Assembly: GCA_014155875.1 (NCBI GenBank)
Contig: JACEFZ010022415.1
Span: 1 to 64,000, forward strand
Source of the DNA: Cepaea nemoralis
Lineage: Eukaryota > Mollusca > Gastropoda > Stylommatophora > Helicidae
Reading direction: 5' to 3'
DNA: 64,000 bases
Made by a program: the position numbers and the translations under genes. The notes under the pieces are model-generated. The model was not told the DNA's origin, made no database searches, and saw nothing but the letters and a program-made list of their open reading frames with translations. Position 1 is the stretch's first letter. Each line of letters begins with the position of its first letter. Positions 33,100 through 43,769 of the stretch are shown here, one piece after another.

Positions 33100-33780
33100 T
33101 GTCAGCAACTCAACTTTAACAGGCATACAAGGACCCCGCTTTTGTACCACAAGCAATGATAACACGAAGGTTATGCAAAAAGATACAAGTATAATACAAG
33201 TTTATTCTGAGCTTAATTTACAATAGCTCGGCGAGCGGCGGATAGCCATATGGTTAATACATATCATGATGTATTGTGATGATGGTAAATGAGAGATGGT
33301 CTCGATGGTAATCTCTACCAAAGTTAAGTAGTCTAAGTCATATCTATTAGTACGGTCCTTTCTAAGCAACACAGTATTCCTAGCGAATACAGCAGTCCTG
33401 TCTCTAGGCTGTCGAGTCCCGGTCTGAGGATCTTCGTGGCGTGTACAGCCACAAGCGACAGACCCTTCGTGATTTAGCTGGTTTGCGTGCTCGGTGTTCC
33501 AGCACGCCGTTAATTACTGGTCACCCGGTTGGAGTTACCAGTGTTTTCCCTGGACACTTCTCGTGATGTGGGTTCCCCCATTCTATCCTGGGTAACCCCA
33601 GCTCACGTCTTACATTGTCCCCTTTTAGGACACGAGTGTGTCCAGTTGGAGAACTATTCATAGTTCTCTCTCGTGCTTCTGTCCTTTCTGTCCCCTATCT
33701 CTAGATAGCTATGTCCTCTCTATCTTGTTTGAGTCTATTTCCATAGTTCTTCTATCTTGTCTATTAGCAGCTTTTTGACA
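33100..33780 (-). repeat. 3' LTR
   Basis: 681 bp, tips TGTCAGCAAC and CTTTTTGACA. Serves as the 3' LTR in the - orientation and gives the clean length of the repeat, since the other copy carries an insertion. Confidence 0.93.
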
Positions 33781-33797
33781 GGCTCTCCCTCCCTCTG
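33781..33797 (-). other. Polypurine tract
   Basis: On the - strand the bases just before the 3' LTR are CAGAGGGAGGGAGAGCC, a purine-rich tract in the position that primes plus-strand DNA synthesis. Confidence 0.65.
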
Positions 33798-35618
33798 TGT
33801 TGTGTTACAAACTTTTAATTCATGGGTGTAACACAAGTCGTAATCTCCACAAAAATTAGGGCTGTCTAATTTCGTCAAAAGCTGCGTAAGTTTTCTAACT
33901 CTGCTCTGGGCATAGGACAAGATCTCTCCTTTCCCTCGTCACACTGTTGTACCACTTCACTTGGCTAATTTACTAGCATACCACAGTAGTACAGTTGGCT
34001 AGAGACTATGCTCATCCTAATATTATACTTCTCAGGAGTTGTGTGAACCGGACTCATGCCTTTTGGCCTGTCCTCTAATTGCCAATTAACTGACAACCCA
34101 TACAATTTGCCTCTATTACGAGTACAATACATGAATAATATTCATGCTCCCATATAATATTCTATTCCAACGAGTCTACATGCTTATGTGCCAATGTTCA
34201 CCTTTTTAGCTTCCGCTTGTGAAGAAATATTTCAGTGTTACTCTTAGGTTATTTGAGATTTTGTTGTGTCCCCTGTTTGGAGTAGTTATCTCTCTTTCAA
34301 ATAATAGTGTATGCATCTTTATGTGTTCGTTTTCCTGGTTGGTTGCGTGTTTTATATTAAACTAATGTGTATTAATCTAACCAATATGTGTTTGCGTCTA
34401 TAATTTATGTGTATGTATTCTTTCGAGCGCCGTAAAGCGGTTTGTTGCAGTCACAAACGAGTGTGTTAGTCTGATTTCTGACTACACTTCCGTTTTAGGA
34501 TGCTCAAAATATATTTCCTATCTCTATCATTGAAGTATAGCAACTACACAGATAAAATTAGGACAACACACATTTGACACAGACGAATTACAAGAACTCG
34601 CATTGTGCGGAGAAAAAAAATTCCGCAACATGTCTCACTCTTTCTGTTTTTGTTTCATTTTCTCATTCTCATTCATACATCTTTCATTCATCTTTCATTC
34701 CACAAAGGTTTTAAAATACTTGTTCTGTCATTAAAATATGGTTGCAGAAAAAATAATGGATGAACAATATATATTTACAATAAACAATTGGCTGAATTTA
34801 AACAAGTTTTCAAGCCAAATGACTGTGCTATATTTATGCACTCGTCATTTCTGTACAAAATTATACATATTTAGGAGGATTGTTAACTACCAATCCTGTA
34901 AGTAATGATGGCTATTTCTAATCTATTCTAAGTTGGTGCACTGTGCTACGCTAACTAAGGGAACTAATCTAACTAAATGATGTAAATGGGGAAAAGTGTG
35001 TTAGTTACCTTATTGTGTGTTAGTGCATAGGATGGTATAAATTTATAAATGGTGGGATTAATTTCTAAATGATGTTTTAATTAACTAAATGTTTAATAAA
35101 ATGTGTTTAAATGATGGTAAACTAAAGTAATGTTTCCTAAGTTGTAAAGTACGATGTAAGGGTTAAACTATATGAGTTTCTAACTAAATGTAACTGGATT
35201 TTAACTATTAAATGTTATTACTAAAGTTATATGGGTGGTTTCTACATTCTAACTAAGAAAAATACGATATTATATGCAACTGTTATAAAAACATATTATT
35301 ATACATATCACAAACAATCTATATCTAATTAAATTAACTAATTACATCCAGGTGTGTTCTCGGAGTAGCGTCCTCTGTTGAATATCGTTGGAAAAATAGA
35401 GTTCATCTAGACAAAGTCTGGTACATACGCTCTCATCCTGGGTAATGTTCAAATATCGTTCAACTCGTGGGTTGCATATATGGTGGTGGTGTAGAACTCT
35501 GATAATGTATCTGTTCACTTTCATTTGTACTGACACAGTTCATAGTAAGCAAGTTCATGCGATTCATAGTGGAAAGGGCACTATAGTGTCTATATTCACC
35601 ATCTAAGGCACTAGTTAA
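33798..35618 (-). other. Non-coding 3' region of the LTR element
   Basis: About 1.8 kb of AT-rich sequence between the end of pol and the polypurine tract. I see no envelope-like or other open frame. Confidence 0.6.
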
Positions 35619-37796
35619 CTACAGTGTCACTGACTTTGGTGATGTCGGATCGCTCTCTTCTCGCATCTCAGGTATCTCGATCTGAGAAGGACGGCTTAGT
35701 GTGTCTGATAGCAAGTTCATGCTCCCCTTTATGTGTTTTATAGTAAACGAGTAATTTTGCAGGATCAAAGACCATCTGTAGATCCTGTTGTTGCGGTGGA
35801 CTCCAGTCTGCATCACTGTAAGCGGTGAATGGTCAGTCTCAACGACAAAATGCGTACCCGCTAAGAATCTATGAAGCTTCCGGATACAATAGATGACGCT
35901 TAAAGCTTCCAACTCAGCAACTGAGTACTTTGATTCAGTAGGGCTAACTTTGCGGCTTACATACATTATTGGGTGGAATTTTCCTTCATGGAATTGGCCT
36001 AGAACGCCAGCGATTGATATAGCACTTGCGTCTGTATGGAGAAAATACGTAAGATTTGGATTAGGCAAGCGCAGGATTGGTAAAACACTGAACATATGTT
36101 TTAATTTTGATAAAGCAGCAATTAACTTTGCATCTTGCACATTTAATTTCACATATGCTTTCAAAACATTAGAAAAAACGTTGGTGATTTCAGCTAAGTT
36201 GGGTATAAATTTGCTATAGTAATTCACTAACCCAAGCAAGCTTCTGACCTGTTTTTTGGTCGTTGGCATAGTTAAGTTCAAAATTTTGGTGACAATTTTC
36301 TCGTCAGTTTTAAGTTGGCCTCTGGTGATCGTGTGGCCCAGAAAATCAATTTCTTCCAATCCCAACTCAACCTTGGTTGGTTTAACAGTAAGACCGAACA
36401 ATCTTAATCTCTCGAAGACATGTCGCAGTTTCTGTAAGTGTGATGTCCAGTCTGCAGTATGGATACAAATATCATCAATGTATGTCTCAGTATTGGTCAC
36501 TCCGTGGAGAAGGTCCCTAGTGAGTCGGACAAAAGTGGCTGGTGCATTACGAAGGCCGAAAGGAAGAAATCGCCACTCATAAAGACCTAGAGGTGTTGAG
36601 AATGCAGTAAGATGGATCGAAAGTGGGTGCATCGGGACTTGCCAGTATCCCTTCGTTAGGTCAAGTTTAGAGAAAATTCGAGAAGTTGACATATTCAAAA
36701 TTAGATCTTCGCATGATGGAATTGGCTCTGCGTCGACTTTAGTAACATTGTTTAAACGGCGATAATCGACACAGAGGCGAATTGTCGAGTCCTTTTTCTT
36801 GACAAGGACGATAGGAAAAGAATATTCTGACTGCGACTTTTGAATTATTCCGCTCGACTCAAGATCTAAAATTTCCTTGTCGAGACTTTCCCTGTAACTT
36901 AACGGGATGGAATAAGGTCGGCATTTGATAGGAGTGGTATCAGTCAGAATAATGGAGTGTTCTATCCTGTCAGTCCTACCTGGAATGTCGGAAAAAATGT
37001 CTCTGTATTCAGTTACTAGATCTATTATTTGTCGTCTTTCCCCGTCTGTGAGTTTCGGTTCTAACCGTATGCTATTAATTGTCCCAGTCGTGTCTACTGT
37101 CGGGACTGGTAGTTCAATGTCATCGTCGTCTATCTGGTTCAGTATTGTCGTTGTGCTACCTGTGTGTTCTGTTTCTTGACTAGGTGTGTATGCGCTGTCG
37201 TTGTCATCTGTCGCCCTGACTAGTGTAGTTGCGCTATGTACGTCTGTCGTCGGGTTGGTTGGTGTGGATGCATTCTGTTCGTCTGTCGTCGGTTCTTGTC
37301 GTGAGAAGTAAGGCTTCAGCATGTTGATATGAAATATCTTTAATTTTTGGTTTATCGATATTTCATAATCGACATCTGATATCTTTCGTACCACTTTGAA
37401 TGGCCCTTGCCATGAAGTTAATAATAAGTTACGTTTATCTGGTAGTAAAAGTAGCACCTCTTGATTGGGTTCAAGGTGTAGGGTTTTGTTACCCTTATTG
37501 GCATCGGCTACACTTTCACACGGTATAGAGGCCAATGTTGAAGATTGGACCTCAGGTGTTACATACTTTCCCTTTCTCTCTACATGTTGGCAAATGGTAC
37601 ATGACCGACAAAAAGTTTTAATATCGTTATACAATTTAGGCCAATAGAAATGTGCCAAAATTCTGGCTCTCGTTTTGTTATAAGCCAGATGTCCAGCAAA
37701 CGGTGAATTGTGTGCAATCTTTAACACATTTTGTCGATGTTTCAAAGGTAGCACCGTCTGCTGAATTTCATGGTTATTAGTGGTGTAATACCGCAT
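35619..37796 (-). pseudogene. pol: pol: integrase remnant, RT, RNase H
   Basis: An unbroken 725-codon frame. Residues 1-85 hold the HHCC zinc finger of integrase (H29, H36, then C66 and C69 in CRSCTICQ). Around residues 90-100 the sequence jumps to LEPNQEVLLLLP and, near 130, SWQGPFKVVRK, the GPY/F C-terminal domain; the DDE catalytic core that normally lies between is missing with the frame kept. A linker rich in Thr/Asp follows. RT spans about 260-440 with RLCVDYRRLN, LDLTKGYWQVPM and the catalytic TYIDDI. RNase H follows at about 570-690 with FLHTDASA, AELEALSVI and ETDHSPL. No chromodomain. Integrase before RT is the Copia-like order. The missing core means it could not integrate its own cDNA. 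Confidence 0.9.
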
Positions 37797-38098
37797 GAGA
37801 ATTCCATTATGCAGTTTGAAGTACCAAGAGGCATTTTGGTTAATTTAGCTTTCTCACCTAATAATCTAAAATAGGGTGCAATAGTTGAATCAGCGTGTTG
37901 TGCCTCGATAAATTCTTGTCGAGTGGTATTGTCAATAGTACCTGTAGGTGTTAACAAATGTAACATCTCATCTTGTAGGTCAGTTTGATGTGTTTGGGTC
38001 TCTGACCTAGTTACTGCATTAGCCATGTGTGTTTGTTTCCAGGCTAATATCTCGTCATCAGTGCAGTGTCTTAACCCAGGAAGGCATCCCAAAAACAA
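37742..38098 (-). pseudogene. Protease-integrase spacer, shifted frame
   Basis: This 118-codon frame (-1 relative to both neighbours) reads LPGLRHCTDDEILAWKQTHM and ANAVTRSETQT..., then a segment into the integrase N-terminus. It bridges the protease frame ending at 38058 and the pol frame starting at 37796, so two small indels, one at about 38060-38098 and one at about 37742-37796, have broken a formerly continuous gag-pol frame. Confidence 0.75.
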
Positions 38099-39290
38099 GG
38101 TCAGTACAGGGGTTCTGTAAGATAGCGCACGTAAATGTGCCGGAAAGGAACGGGGTATTTATACGGACTTTTGCCAGCGGGTATTTCTCAATAGTGCCAG
38201 AAAAAGTGCGGCATTTAACAAAATCGCCCGTATAATCCTCCTGGTTAACTAGTTCCCTTCTAACCCCGAGTAAAGTGCTCCCGCTATCGAGTAAACATTG
38301 GCATGGCTGTTCATTGACCAGTGCATCGTGGAACTTTAAATTGCCTCTGGAGGCTAAAGCTGAATTTGCATCTTCATGAGAGCATGGTACAATGTGACCA
38401 CATTTGAGTTTACCGTTCGTATGGAACTGATGACAGGTATCACATTTATTAAAGTCTAAAATATCTGTAACAACCGCTACACTTTCACACTCATTGAATG
38501 GTAATACATTTTCATTCTCGCACTCTGTTTCACTACCACTATCAGACGATGTATCTATGAGCATAGCGTTGCTAGCTTTCATTCTTTGTCTGCCCAAACA
38601 TTTATTACTAAAGTGGCCAAAAGAAGAACCAAAAAAAAAACATTTAACTGCACGCCTGTAAGCTGTCCTTTTGTTTTCCTGCTTTTTAATCATCATTTCG
38701 AGATGTGCAGGATATGCTGGATTTTTATCACACATCGAAAATTGTGGATGAAATAAATGGCAGTACACACATTGTGGTGGCTTTTGGTATGGTTTATCTT
38801 TCTTATGGTAAGCTTTCTGATTGAAAGGTCTGCTTGGTTCGTTCTTAGCAAACGCAGTAATTTCAGAATCATGTATAGATGACTTAAATACATCTCGGTT
38901 CGAGGAAAAATATGCTGAACCACGTTTCTCTAGTTGCTCAAGAGATTCAATGTCTGATTGTTGAAGGAACTTAGCAAAGGGAGTTGGGACTGTGGATATT
39001 ACTTTATCCATAATCATTAAGTCCTGTAATTTGTCAAAATCCTTCCCTACTTTCGCCGCCTTCAGCCACTTACTAAATACACTCTGCACATTAGATACGT
39101 AATCTATGAACGTTTCGTTCGGTTTTGGTTTGATTTGTGAGTACTGGATCTGATATCCAGGAGCATCGAGTAGAAAATGCTGCATAATTCTGTCATGAAT
39201 ATATTGGTAGTTGTTTCTTAATTCTGTTGGTATAGACTCGATAACTTTTAGGGGCTCCCTGAGAGATTTCTCATATAGATCATTGCCCAA
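38058..39290 (-). pseudogene. gag: gag C-terminal part and protease
   Basis: A 410-codon frame. The first part is capsid-like (EPLKVIESIPTEL..., FIDYVSNVQSVFSKWLKAAK). In the middle are cysteine motifs CVYCHLFHPQFSMC and KCFFFGSSFGHFSNKC; the second looks like a CCHC zinc knuckle in which one cysteine is now F, next to a 10-base A run (38631-38640 on +). A further CDTCHQFH motif follows. The C-terminal 90 residues are a retropepsin with the active-site LLDSGS at about 335 and a DLVFGMP flap-end segment. The N-terminal Gag lies in other frames upstream. Confidence 0.85.
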
Positions 39291-39819
39291 TCTTCCAACG
39301 GTAGTTCCTGAAATTTAAGCTGGAACTCTATATTCTCAGTCCATGCTGATATTGAATCCCCTTGACTGAAGGGTTTGATGATCCCTTTATATTTAGAAAG
39401 TTTATTTTGCTCTTCTAGACTCTTCTGTTTTGTGGAAGCTATTTGAATTTGTGAGTCGATTTCCATCTCTTTCATTCTTAATTTTGTTTGTGAGTCTACC
39501 TCTATTTGCTTTTGTTTGGTGGCGTAATCTAATTCTATCTGTTTTTGCTTTAGTTCTAATTCTTTCTGTTCAGTTGTTTCCTGTGATTCGAATTGTTTTT
39601 GTTTGTTTGTAAGTCTGATTCTATTTGTTTTTGCTTGGTGGCTTCCTCTAACTCTCTCATCTCTTTCTGATGTTGTCTTTCAAGTGCTCGTTCATCTCTC
39701 TCTAGTGCAGCTTTTCTTTCTGTTTCTTCTTTGTATTTCTGTTCTGCCCATTTTTCTAGTTTCTCCCCGCTATGGCCTAGTTCTTTGCCAGCTTGGATAC
39801 AGTCACTTAATGTTGACAT
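39248..39819 (-). pseudogene. gag: gag N-terminal part, frameshifted
   Basis: Start MSTLSDCIQAGKELGHSGEK at 39819 leads into a highly charged coiled coil (RKAALERDERALERQHQKEM, repeats of KQKQIE) in one frame to about 39600, then continues in the next frame (KEMEIDSQIQIASTKQKSLE, then KYKGIIKPFSQGDSISAWTE) to 39248, overlapping the third frame at 39290. Two frameshifts separate the start from the capsid region. A coiled-coil N-terminus is seen in Gag of several Gmr1-like and mollusc gypsy elements; that comparison is from memory and should be tested. Confidence 0.75.
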
Positions 39820-40623
39820 TAGTAGGGCTTTATGTTCTTAAACAAATGGTATATAATAATTTTACAATTATACGTGTTACAAATTCACAATCACTCACTG
39901 AAAAATAAGATGCATGGTTAATTGTGATTATCAAAATATTTGAAAAATACTCATCTAATCCGATGAAAATGCGGCCCCTCGGGATGTTACCAAATTTGGA
40001 TCTTCGGGATGTTTCAAATTCGGATCTTCGGGTTGTTTCACTGCTGTTTTGGAAACAGAATTGAAAGGCTTGTTCGCACGATTGCTATTTCTGTTTTATA
40101 GAACAGCAACAATTAGCATATGGTTACAAAATATGATACACAATACATGGTTGTATTCAATATACCTATCACCGTTTTTACGCTAGGCAAATTACAAATG
40201 TGATTTGAATAGATGAATGATATAAATGATATGAATGGTATGATTGTCTGTATGAATCGTAGAATGAATGGTGAGATGAAACATCGAATGAGTAGTTAAT
40301 TGTCGTCTTGTCTTCACTTCCCTACCGTCTCTGATTGAGCTCTGCTGTATGGCTTAGTCTAAATTTTAAATTACTTCCCTTGTACTAAATGAATTTGGCA
40401 TTGTACAAGTTCGTGAGTAAATTTGGTGAAAGTTGACATCATGAATATTCACAACAAATGTTCAAAAATAATCGTTAACTGGTGATTTGGAATACATAAT
40501 TCCAGTTTAAACAAATCACAGTTTTAAATTTCCAAATTTAAATAATATAGAATATCACAAATAATTTTCCGTAGAATTTCACAATTTATGTGGGTAAATG
40601 GTCTTGAAAAGTGCTTGAAGGTG
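39820..40623 (-). other. 5' leader of the LTR element
   Basis: Untranslated region between the primer binding site and gag. AT-rich; a short direct repeat with TTCGGGATGTTTCAAATTCG / TTCGGGTTGTTTC lies near 39970-40040. Confidence 0.6.
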
Positions 40624-40648
40624 GTTCAAGCCCCACCTTCTGACACCA
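40624..40648 (-). other. Primer binding site for tRNA-Leu
   Basis: On the - strand TGGTGTCAGAAGGTGGGGC begins 14 bases inside the 5' LTR. Its complement ends ...CTTCTGACACCA, the 3' end of animal tRNA-Leu (CAA) with added CCA, and further upstream GGTTCAAG matches the T arm. The 14-base gap from the LTR is longer than in many elements. Confidence 0.75.
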
Positions 40649-40662
40649 AATCGGATCCTGCC

Positions 40663-41498
40663 TGTCAGCAACTCAACTTTAACAGGCATACAAGGATTTC
40701 CGCTTTTGTACCACAAGCAATGATAACACGAAGGTTATGCAAAAGATACAAGTATAATACAAGTTTATTCTGAGCTTAATTTACAATAGCTCGGCGAGCG
40801 GCGGATAGCCACATGGTTAATACATATCATGATGTATGGTGATGATGTGAAATGAGAGATGGTCTCGATGGTAATCTCTATCAAAGTTAAGTAGTCTAAG
40901 TCACATCTATGAATACTGTCCTTTCTAAGCAACACAGTCTTCCTAGCGAATACAGCAGTCTGTCTCCTAGGCTGTCGAGTCCCGGTCTGAGGATCTTCGT
41001 GGCGTGTACAGCCACAAGCGATAGACCCTTCGTGGGTTAGCTGGTTTGCGTGCTCGGTGTTCCAGCACGCCGTTAATTACTGGTCACCCGGTTGGAGTTA
41101 CCAGTGTTTTCCCTGGACACTTCTCGTGATGTGGGTTTCCCCATTCTATCCTGGGTAACCCCAGCTCACGTCTTACGTTGTCCCCTTTTAGGACACGAGT
41201 GTGTCCAGTTGGAGAACTATTCATAGTTCTCTCTCGTGCTTCTGTCCTTAGTTAGTTAGTTAGTTAGTCGACAGATCATCCTCATTGCACATCGAACCAT
41301 TCAGTCCATAAGTGCTCGGATCCCCTCCTCAGCAAATCCCGCAACGTGTAGCGGCTAACGACGCCAGTTCTGTGTTGGTTTATCAATCTTCTTTGGCTTT
41401 CTTTCTGTCCCCTAGCTCCTAGATAGCTATGTCCTCTCTATCTTGTTTGAGTCTATTTCCATAGTTCTTCTATCTTGTCTATTAGCAGCTTTTTGACA
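40663..41498 (-). repeat. 5' LTR with an internal insertion
   Basis: Same tips as the 3' LTR, but 836 bp because 41248-41401 is a later insertion. Carries the promoter and transcript start in a working element; no TATA box is asserted. Confidence 0.92.
41248..41401 (-). mobile_element. Non-LTR retroposon tail inside the LTR
   Basis: A 154-bp segment absent from the other LTR. On + it starts with (TTAG)n, and its body (GTGCTCGGATCCCCTCCTCA, CCAGTTCTGTGTTGGTTTA) resembles 56360-56440, which encodes the C-terminal region of an RNase H-bearing non-LTR element. It is therefore a short 5'-truncated insertion with a (CTAA)n tail, younger than the LTR element. Confidence 0.8.
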
Positions 41499-42095
41499 CC
41501 TCCCACATGTATCGTTGTCTACTTCTTGCTCGTTTGCCCTCAACCTTGCCTTCTAGTATGGTTTTTATAAGGGTATCATGTCTTTTAACGTGGCCAAAAT
41601 ATTTCATTTGTCTCCTCTTTATTTCTTTCATCAACTCTCTCTTCATTCCTAGTTTTTCTAGGACCTCTGCTCTTGATTGTTTTTGTTTCCATGAAATACG
41701 ACCTATTCGTCAGTATATCCACATCTCCAGGGCTTCTATGCGACTTTTTAGCTGCTTGTTCAATGTCCAGGTTTCCGTGCCATACAGTAGCGTTGAATAT
41801 ACGTAGCATTTGACAATTCTAATTTTAATGTGTTATTAATCTCTCTAGATGTTTATAGTGATTTCATGCCGTTGAAAGCATTTTTTGGCCATTCCTATTC
41901 TCCTTTTGATATCCATTTCACTTCTGCCATCATCTGTTATTATATGTCCAAGAAAAGAGAAACTTGTTACTTGTTCTAGTATCTGCCCGTGTACTGTGAT
42001 GTTTATTGATGACCTTTCCTTTTCACTGCTAATTATCATAGTTTTTGTTGTTTGGATGTTACTTTTTTCTTGTTGTTGAATTACCATTGCTGTCT
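41499..42095 (-). pseudogene. RTE-like element, 5' piece of split copy
   Basis: The - strand reads QTTKTMIISSEKE..., SFSFLGHIITDDGRSEMDIK, RRIGMAKKCFQR, then DIEQAAKKSHRSPGDVDI and, near the end, RSKQRYMWE. These are the FLGH.IT.DGR...I..RI.MAK and later blocks of RTE-like elements. It is continuous across the LTR element with 32960-33099. Confidence 0.8.
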
Positions 42096-42304
42096 ATTAC
42101 ATGGTGAGGTCCCAATCTCTTTCACGATGGCCAGCCATGTTAACAATCGTTTCCTGAACACGCCTCATGTGTGCAATACACTCTGCTGTTTCGCTTTAGA
42201 AGCTGTTGATCTATTAGGTTCATCCGTCTTCTCCACCGTCCCAGTCTTTGTGTACTAGGAATGGACATTCTATTAATAGGATATTACCCCTATTTCACTC
42301 ATGT

Positions 42305-42753
42305 AGTTTAGCCAGTCAGCAAATGAATCTGTCATTCGTACAGTTACAAAACAGTGCATAAGATGGCAGAACAAGGAAACCCTTTTACTGATGGCAACTT
42401 CATCAAATAGTGTATGTTTGAAGTAGCAAATTCCTTTTGTCCTGGGAAAGCCGATTTGTTTGGAACTATCAGCCTTTCAATTCAGTTGTGCGGAGAACAG
42501 AAGAACTTGGAATGAACATAGTGCTACAGATACGCGAGAAAACTAGGAGCTTGCGTGGTTTTCTCGGGCGCTGGATGAGTCTACTAATCTCTCAAGTACG
42601 TCACAACGTCTAGTGTTCATTCGTGGTGTCTTGGATTTTCAGAAAACGAAAGAGTTGACATCCGTTTGAAGCATGCATGGAACAACAACTGGAAAAGACA
42701 TTTTGATGGAAGTGTCTAACGTTTTGCAAGACTATAACCTTCGGTGGAATCAT
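42305..42753 (+). pseudogene. hAT transposase, middle part (piece 2)
   Basis: In broken frames the + strand gives GNPFTDGNFIK, then CMFEVANSFCPGKADLFGTI, ALDESTNLSSTSQRLVFIRG and GTTTGKDILMEVSNVLQDYN plus LRWN. The ALDES(T) motif carries the first catalytic aspartate region of hAT transposases of the GTF2IRD2/ZBED-like group. It is separated from the BED part by the RTE/LTR stack and from piece 3 by a 1-kb GT-rich repeat. Confidence 0.8.
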
Positions 42754-42756
42754 CGT

Positions 42757-43640
42757 GTGGATGGGAGGTGTGTGTTTGTGAATGGAGGATGTGTTGGTGG
42801 GTGGGGATGTGTGTATGGGTGGGGAGATGTGTGTGTTGGTAAAGATGTGTGTGCATATGGGTAGGGGTGTGTGGTTAAGGGATGTGTGACTGGGGATGGG
42901 TGAGTGGAGGATATGTGGGTAAGTAGAGGATGTGTGTGTGAGTGATTGTATATGGGTAAATGTTTGTGGTTAAGGGATGTGTGGTTAAACGATGTTTGGT
43001 TGGGGGATGGGTGGATGGAGGATGTGGGGCGAGTAGAGGATGTGTGGGTGGGTGAGTGTGTGTAGGTTAGGAGATGGTGGGGGATAATTGTATGGGTGGG
43101 CTCGGGATCTGTGAATGGGCTGGGGGGGGGGGGAGATGAGAAATTATGTGGGTGCGTGCGGATTTGTGTTTGTGGGTAGGTGCGGGATATGTGAGTTTGC
43201 GGGGAGATGTGTGTGTGGGTGGGGAGTGTGTTTTTGGCTGGGTGGTTGGAGGTGTGTGGATGGAGGAGGATATGTGGGTGGGTAATTGTTGGTGGGTAAT
43301 GGGATGGGTGGAAGATATGCGAGTGGGTGGCGAGATGTGTGTAGGTGTGTTGATGTGTGTGGGTGGGGATGTTTGGGTGAGGGATGTGTGGTGTGGTGTA
43401 TGTATGTGTGCTTGGGGTGTGGGTGGATGGGATGTATCGTGGGTGGGAGATGTGTGTGAGTGGGGAGATGTGTAGGTGTGGGGATGTGGTGGATGTGTGG
43501 GGGTATGTATGTGTGCTTGGGTTGTATGTGTGGTTGGGTGGGGGATGTGTGGGTGAATGGGGGATGTGTGGGTGGGTGGTGGATGTGTCTCATAACATGG
43601 TAAAATGCATTGTTTATGTTTACAAAATTCATTTGACAAT
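42757..43640 (+). repeat. GT-rich minisatellite inside hAT transposase
   Basis: About 880 bases of GGATGTGTGGGTGGGTGG-like variants. Long open frames on both strands (for example a His/Pro/Thr-rich one at 43067-43657 on -) are artefacts of the composition. Confidence 0.93.
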
Positions 43641-43663
43641 GTTTTTTTCCTATGCACTATTGA

Positions 43664-43769
43664 TGAACGAAAGATGAGTGATTGAAAGGGCCGAACGTAA
43701 GACGGGCTTGCGAGCCCAATTTGTTACCCTTTGAAAATAAATTTCGTTCGTTCGTTCGTTCGTTCATTC
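43664..43769 (+). mobile_element. Interspersed repeat with TTCG tail (copy 4)
   Basis: GATGAACGAAAGATGAGTGA, GGGCCGAACGTAAGACGGGC, CCAATTTGTTACCC, AAAATAAA and then (TTCG)5. Together with the GT-rich tract to its left it forms the insertion that splits the hAT transposase after LRWN; its tail abuts the resumed coding sequence. Confidence 0.88.

Larger units (their letters stand above)
33100..41498 (-). mobile_element. Gmr1-like Ty3/gypsy LTR retrotransposon
   Basis: A complete 8.4-kb LTR element on the - strand. LTRs at 33100-33780 and 40663-41498 begin TGTCA and end TGACA; a 5-bp duplication CCTCC flanks it (33095-33099 and 41499-41503). Next to the 5' LTR is a primer binding site matching the 3' end of tRNA-Leu; next to the 3' LTR is a purine tract. 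Domain order is Gag, protease, integrase zinc finger and C-terminal domain, RT, RNase H. Integrase ahead of RT is the Copia arrangement, yet the RT is gypsy-type: this combination defines Gmr1-like elements. Several frameshifts and the lost integrase core make it non-autonomous. The LTRs differ by roughly 5 percent by eye, so it is not very recent. Confidence 0.9.

Noticed and set aside
33781..35618. Possible envelope gene of the LTR element
   Set aside because: No frame over about 65 codons and no signal or membrane segment; treated as an untranslated 3' region.
35893..37647. Several + strand frames of 60-108 codons
   Set aside because: Antisense shadows of the pol frame of the LTR element.
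43067..43657. 196-codon His/Pro/Thr-rich - strand protein
   Set aside because: Translation of the GT-rich minisatellite inside the hAT transposase; no conserved features.
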